The notes below the pieces were generated by a model, which saw nothing but the letters and a program-made list of their open reading frames with translations, was not told the origin of the DNA and searched no databases. From Deinococcus radiotolerans (GTDB lineage Bacteria > Deinococcota > Deinococci > Deinococcales > Deinococcaceae): a stretch of DNA of 26,865 nt. Where the stretch lies: assembly GCF_014647435.1 (NCBI RefSeq), contig NZ_BMPE01000032.1, positions 1 to 26,865 on the forward strand, written 5' to 3'. A program made the position numbers and the translations under genes. This document shows positions 23,396 through 26,865 of the stretch, one piece after another (position 1 is the first letter of the stretch; each line of letters begins with the position of its first letter).

Positions 23396-24154
23396 TCAGG
23401 ACGACGGCGCTGAACGGCCCTCCCCGATGTTGAACACCACTAGGTTCGGGTGATTCACCGACGTCAGGTACTCGAACGGCTGACCCTGCGTGTCCTGCAC
23501 GACCGACCGGTACAGCAGCACGGCGTGCTGGTCCGGCAGGTTCAGCGCCTGCGCTTCCGCTGCGGTCGCCACCGATACGCTGATCACGCTCTCCCCCACC
23601 GCCGCCGCGATCCCGTAACGGTCTGCCAGCACCTGGTACAGGGACGCGCCGTCCAGCAGGTCCTGGGCCGCCAGCCCCGGCACCCGCTGCGCCGACAGGT
23701 AACTCGTCTCTAGGCAGAACGGCACGTCATCCACCAGCCGCAGGCGCCGGATCACGACCACCGGGCTGCCCGCCGCGACCCCCAGCTTCTCGGCCACCCG
23801 ACCCGACGCCACGCCCGTCTGAAACTCCAGCAGGCGGCCCCCCGCCCGGCCACCCGTGGCCGCCACCATCTGCGTGATGCTGTGCAGGTGCGCGTGATTC
23901 AGCAGCCGCCGGACTTTCGGGCTGCTCACGCGCGTGCCTGCCGTACTGTCCCGCGTGAGCAGCCCCATCCTGACCAGCGCGTCCACCGCGCGGCGCACCG
24001 TCATGCGGCTCACGCCCAGGGTCAGGGCCAGCTCGCGCTCGGAGGGCACCTTATCGCCCGGCTGGTACTCGCCGCCCGTCACCAGGTCCTGCAGGTGCTG
24101 CTGAACCTTCAGGTACCGCCGTGGTGTTCCGTCATCCGTCATTGCTCCTAGCAT
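23396..24154 (-). CDS. GntR-family (HutC subfamily) regulator of the frl genes
   Basis: A 252-residue GntR regulator. The winged helix (about 14-80) is clear: YQPGDKVPSERELALTLGVSRMTVRRAVDALVRMGLL. The UTRA effector domain follows (about 95-245; LRLVDDVPFCLETSYLS, ATAAEAQALNLP, YRSVVQDTQGQPFEY). UTRA domains bind small molecules such as sugar phosphates, so fructosyl-amino acid or its 6-phosphate is a plausible effector. It lies just upstream of frlB and probably binds the operator there, as FrlR does in other bacteria. The first ATG (24154) has no ribosome-binding site. An ATG four codons later (24142) has AGGAG only two bases before it, so the start is uncertain. Confidence 0.85.
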   Translation of the reverse strand: MLGAMTDDGTPRRYLKVQQHLQDLVTGGEYQPGDKVPSERELALTLGVSRMTVRRAVDALVRMGLLTRDSTAGTRVSSPKVRRLLNHAHLHSITQMVAATGGRAGGRLLEFQTGVASGRVAEKLGVAAGSPVVVIRRLRLVDDVPFCLETSYLSAQRVPGLAAQDLLDGASLYQVLADRYGIAAAVGESVISVSVATAAEAQALNLPDQHAVLLYRSVVQDTQGQPFEYLTSVNHPNLVVFNIGEGRSAPSS

Positions 24155-24355
24155 GCCGCAGACACCGCGCGCGAATCACCCGGCAGGGCCGAGGCAGCTC
24201 GGGAATCGGTGCCAGCCAGATCCCACGCACACGGGCAGGCACGGTCCGGACCAGCGAACTGCTGACCTGTGAGGCCACCAGCTGGAGCGGCTCGTCAAAG
24301 ACAACCGATGAGGACGTGGGCGGCCCCGGGGAAGACCACAGAGCTGAATGTCCGG
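24155..24355. other. Short intergenic region, nothing recognised
   Basis: No gene, terminator or promoter-like element with both boxes was found between the regulator start and the oxidoreductase end. Confidence 0.4.
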
Positions 24356-25285
24356 TCAGTCCGGGGCCACCTGCGCCAGTGCCGAGAGCGGCCCGAAGAT
24401 CAGAGCCTGGTGCAGCGACACTCCGGCGAGGACGCCATCGGCAGCAGCCAGGGAGGCGTTGCCGCCGCGGGAGGTCAGGTCCCCCGCCGCATACACGCCC
24501 GGTACAGTGGTCTGTCTGGAAGCGTCAGTCTGAATCCAGACGCCCTGAGGGCCTTCCTCGAACGCGCAGCCCAGCTGCTCCGCCAGGTCCGTGGCCGGAC
24601 GAATGTGGGACGCCAGGAACAGGGCGTCGACCGGAATCAGGCGACCGTCGATCAGGCGCAGGCCGTCCAGGGTGGAAGCGGCGCCCTCCACACCAACGAC
24701 TTCCTCAGGCTCGATCGTGATGCCGCGTTCAGCGAACTTCGCCAGGGTCACCGCGTCGGGCTGTGGGTGGCCGTTCAGGAAGAAGGTGACGGGTCCCCAG
24801 TCCGAAATCAGGAGCGCCTGATGCGTGGACAGCGGCGTCACACTCAGCACGCCCAGCCGGGCACCCCGCACCTCGTACCCGTGACAGTAGGGACAGTGCA
24901 GGACGGTCTGCCCCCAGCGCTCGGCCACGCCGGGAAGATCGGGCAGCTGGTCCACCACCCCGTGGGCCAGCAGGAGCGTTCTGGCGCGGAGCACCTCGCC
25001 GGAGGCGAGGGTGACGGTGAAGCCCTCGGCGTCCCGCTGGGCCGTGGTCGCCAGGGTGTCCAGCACCGTGACGTTCGGGTAGGCGGCCAGATCGGCGCGA
25101 GCGTCGGCGATCATGTGACGCGGCGGCCGTCCGTCCTGGCCGAAAAAACCGTGTGAGTGGGCGGCGAAGCGGTTGCGGGGCTGCCCGCCGTCGAGGACAC
25201 AGACGGGGCGGCCGCTGCGGGCAATCTGCATCGCGCCGGACAGCCCGGCGTAGCTGCCACCGATCACCAGGGCGTCAAAGAGCAT
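24356..25285 (-). CDS. Thioredoxin-reductase-like FAD/NAD(P) oxidoreductase
   Basis: A 309-residue two-domain flavoprotein. The FAD-binding start is DALVIGGSYAGLSGA (GGSYAG at 9-14). A redox disulfide candidate CPYC sits at 131-134 in HCPYCHGYE, where true thioredoxin reductase has CATC. The NAD(P) fold at 143-170 has no textbook GxGxxA, as is common in this subfamily. PGVYAAGDLTS is the C-terminal FAD signature. These proteins reduce unknown disulfides or small molecules; the thioredoxin partner is not evident here. The start ATG 25285 has AGGAG seven bases upstream and overlaps the end of the Rrf2 gene by 11 bases, so the two are cotranscribed. Confidence 0.85.
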   Translation of the reverse strand: MLFDALVIGGSYAGLSGAMQIARSGRPVCVLDGGQPRNRFAAHSHGFFGQDGRPPRHMIADARADLAAYPNVTVLDTLATTAQRDAEGFTVTLASGEVLRARTLLLAHGVVDQLPDLPGVAERWGQTVLHCPYCHGYEVRGARLGVLSVTPLSTHQALLISDWGPVTFFLNGHPQPDAVTLAKFAERGITIEPEEVVGVEGAASTLDGLRLIDGRLIPVDALFLASHIRPATDLAEQLGCAFEEGPQGVWIQTDASRQTTVPGVYAAGDLTSRGGNASLAAADGVLAGVSLHQALIFGPLSALAQVAPD

Positions 25286-25736
25286 GGGTGTTCTCCTGCG
25301 GGGCACAGAGGGGCACGTGGAGTCGGGCGTGGAAGTCACTGGCGAGGGCAGCCAGCGTCAGGGTCTGAAGCCGCGCGGTGATGAGGGACTCCGCGTCCGC
25401 GAGGGTGTCGTTCAGGGTGGTGTTGACGGCCTGCTCAATCAGGCAGGTGGGGCTGTGGGAGCGGTTGCCGAGGGCGAACAGCGTCGGTGAACCCAGCGCC
25501 CGGTAGACATCCAGGAGGGTCGTCTGGGCTGGGTCGCACGCGAGTCGCCAGCCTCCTCCGTGTCCTTTTTCAGAGGTGACGAGCCCCGCGGACCGGAGCC
25601 CAGCCATGGTGCGGCGGACCACGACGGGGTTGCTGTTCAGGGCGCTGGCAAGACGCTCGGACGGCGTGGCGGTCTGGGCGTCCATCAGGTGGAGGAGCAG
25701 GTGGAGCACGCTGGAGAGTCGGCTATCGAGGCTCAT
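25275..25736 (-). CDS. Rrf2-family regulator
   Basis: A 153-residue Rrf2 protein. The winged helix spans about residues 5-65, with SNPVVVRRTMAGLRSAGLV and then EKGHGGGWRLA, the wing typical of YwnA-like members. The Fe-S cysteine trio of IscR is absent; the central region has only one Cys, in SPTCLIE. Control by an iron-sulfur cluster is therefore unlikely, while thiol sensing through that Cys is possible. The start at 25736 is chosen because the Rrf2 domain begins there, and an upstream promoter leaves almost no leader. It directly precedes and overlaps the flavoprotein gene. Confidence 0.8.
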   Translation of the reverse strand: MSLDSRLSSVLHLLLHLMDAQTATPSERLASALNSNPVVVRRTMAGLRSAGLVTSEKGHGGGWRLACDPAQTTLLDVYRALGSPTLFALGNRSHSPTCLIEQAVNTTLNDTLADAESLITARLQTLTLAALASDFHARLHVPLCAPQENTHAL

Positions 25737-25746
25737 GGCACATGCA

Positions 25747-25774
25747 CTGTTACATGACGTTTGTGCGGTGTCAA
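25747..25774 (-). promoter_or_regulatory. Promoter for the Rrf2-flavoprotein pair, leaderless or nearly so
   Basis: TTGACA (25769-25774), 16 bases, then TAACAG (25747-25752). The -10 ends ten bases before the ATG at 25736 and there is no ribosome-binding site, which fits the leaderless genes common in Deinococcus. The surrounding sequence has CATG repeated in the form CATG-N8-CATG (25741-25756), a possible autoregulatory site. Confidence 0.5.
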
Positions 25775-26108
25775 GAAAGCGAATGGGTAAATCATCCTGC
25801 AACAGGCGCTGTTGTCCTCAGCGAATGACCTGACTGCCTGACGGACGGCCCAAGAGAAGTCATCCCAATGCAGGCAGGCCCACTGTTCAGGTCATGGCCA
25901 CGACACCTAGAAGAGCTGGGTTCTCCAATCTGACATCGGAGTCGGCACCTCTTACAAGGCGCGCCGGCGCGCCCACGCGGAGGGAGAGTGGACCTGACTG
26001 CACCGGCTCAGCCTCGGCGAGCCAGGTGAACGGAGGCCGCTCAGGCAGGACCTCAGACGAACACACAGGTGCCCGTGCCGAGCCTGCTTACCCGGACGGC
26101 GCCTGCTC
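25775..26108. other. Intergenic region, nothing recognised
   Basis: About 330 bases lie upstream of the Rrf2 promoter and after the end of the serine hydrolase gene. No intact gene, clear terminator or paired repeat was found. Confidence 0.4.
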
Positions 26109-26865
26109 TCATTCCATTTCCTCGACCCGCCTGCCCCTCTTCAAGCGCGGTTTTCTGAGTTGATGCCAGCAGATGACGCTGAGGAGAGCGAGCGCGGCCA
26201 GTGCGGACCACACGGTTCTGCTGGTGTGATCCTCCGGCCAATCGTAGGTGGTCGCGACGCCACGCACGATTTCCCGAGCCAACGCTTCGCCGTTCTCTCC
26301 ATTCGTCATGACGACGACGCCCTGCCCCGTGCGGGGATACATGACGGCCACCGCCCGGTACCCCTGATTGATGCCCGTGTGGCCGAACGAGAATGACACG
26401 CCGCGGCCCTGCAATTTCAACCCGAGACCGTACGCGTGACCGGACCACCACCGGGCCAGTCCAGGGGTGTGGTCGGTCAGCATCTGCCGCGTGACTTCCC
26501 GGCTCAGGAGAGCACCCTCGCGCGCATTCGCAGCTCTGGCGAGAGCCAGGAGCCACCGGGCAAGGTCACTCGGCGTTGACCACAGGCCAGCCGCGGCCAG
26601 TTCCGGGTACGTGTGCCACCGCCCAGCCAGTGGTTCACCTGTGGACGTGTGCGCCTGAGCAGCGAGCCCGGCCAGCCCCTCCGGGAGCGGCTGAGCGAAC
26701 AAGCTGTGCGTCATGCCCAGTGGACGCAGCACCTGACGCTGCATCAACTCAGGAAAGGGCTGATGGGCGGTTTCCTCCATCAGGAGTTCCAGAACCTCGT
26801 GGTAGTGCTCCAGAGATGACTTCCAGAATCTGACCCTTTCGAAGAGAGGGACGAGCACACTGGAG
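26109..26865 (-). CDS. C-terminal part of a beta-lactamase-family serine hydrolase with membrane tail (N-terminus outside window)
   Basis: The frame is open to the right edge, so about 250 residues of a larger protein are seen. The block YHEVLELLMEETAHQPFPELM with VLRPLGMTHS is typical of class C beta-lactamase/esterase-type proteins, as are LWSTPSDLARWLLAL and the HTG box (FGHTGINQGYRAVAVMYP), which replaces KTG. The nucleophile SxxK motif would be upstream of the window. The tail has one hydrophobic segment (ALAALALLSVICW) followed by an Arg/Lys-rich end, giving a membrane anchor with the short tail inside. The substrate is unknown. The first visible stretch (RVRFWKSSLEHY) fits the usual YSN region poorly, so a frameshift near the edge cannot be excluded. 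Confidence 0.75.
   Translation of the reverse strand, partial: SSVLVPLFERVRFWKSSLEHYHEVLELLMEETAHQPFPELMQRQVLRPLGMTHSLFAQPLPEGLAGLAAQAHTSTGEPLAGRWHTYPELAAAGLWSTPSDLARWLLALARAANAREGALLSREVTRQMLTDHTPGLARWWSGHAYGLGLKLQGRGVSFSFGHTGINQGYRAVAVMYPRTGQGVVVMTNGENGEALAREIVRGVATTYDWPEDHTSRTVWSALAALALLSVICWHQLRKPRLKRGRRVEEME

Noticed and set aside
22202..23413. 403-codon plus-strand frame rich in His, Gly and Val
   Set aside because: It is antisense to frlB, and the composition is a mirror of that gene's codons.

Overview
The window looks like a high-GC chromosomal segment of a Deinococcus-type bacterium. This is inferred from the GC-rich third codon positions, several genes whose -10 element sits almost on the start codon, and the gene families present. 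No sequence search was run. No rRNA, tRNA, CRISPR array or intact mobile element was seen.

Layout. 1-3112: the tail of an unknown gene, a stand-alone HD-GYP domain protein, an IS5-type transposase remnant, and a secreted subtilisin-like lipoprotein protease followed by a hairpin. 3113-4893: gene-poor, decayed DNA containing the wreck of a GGDEF (diguanylate cyclase) gene on the minus strand. 4894-8054: a DbpA-type DEAD-box RNA helicase, convergent with and overlapping a secreted copper-amine-oxidase-like 'stalk' domain protein. 8372-15729 (minus): a tight five-gene cluster. It runs from a lipoprotein of unknown family, through a 1584-residue lipoprotein that starts with a copy of the same domain and continues into a beta-helix, to three tandem phage-tail-collar proteins. 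16033-16851 (minus): a SAM methyltransferase. 17365-18588 (minus): a Tet-type MFS efflux pump. 18589-19573: a decayed regulatory region with a strong leftward promoter overlapped by two identical palindromic operators, and the frameshifted start of what looks like a TetR gene. 19574-20365 (plus): an orphan lipoprotein. 20654-24154 (minus): a GntR/HutC regulator, then fructoselysine-6-phosphate deglycase (FrlB), fructoselysine 6-kinase (FrlD) and a family-3 solute-binding protein, with a clear promoter and operator in front of frlB. 24356-25736 (minus): an Rrf2-type regulator overlapping a thioredoxin-reductase-like flavoprotein. 26109-26865 (minus): the C-terminal part of a beta-lactamase-family serine hydrolase, cut by the window edge.

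How the genes work together. The frl genes form a catabolic unit for Amadori products: capture of a fructosyl-amino acid outside the cell, phosphorylation by FrlD, and cleavage by FrlB to glucose 6-phosphate plus the amino acid, under a GntR repressor. The transporter membrane and ATPase subunits are not in the window. The collar/lipoprotein cluster is the best candidate for an undescribed system. It has two envelope-anchored proteins sharing an unrecognised domain, one with a long beta-helix, plus three collar proteins with no other phage genes nearby. A surface fibre or adhesin apparatus is a reasonable hypothesis but is not shown by the sequence. A run of nine G bases inside the giant gene could allow phase variation. 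The Rrf2-flavoprotein pair looks like a small redox-responsive unit.
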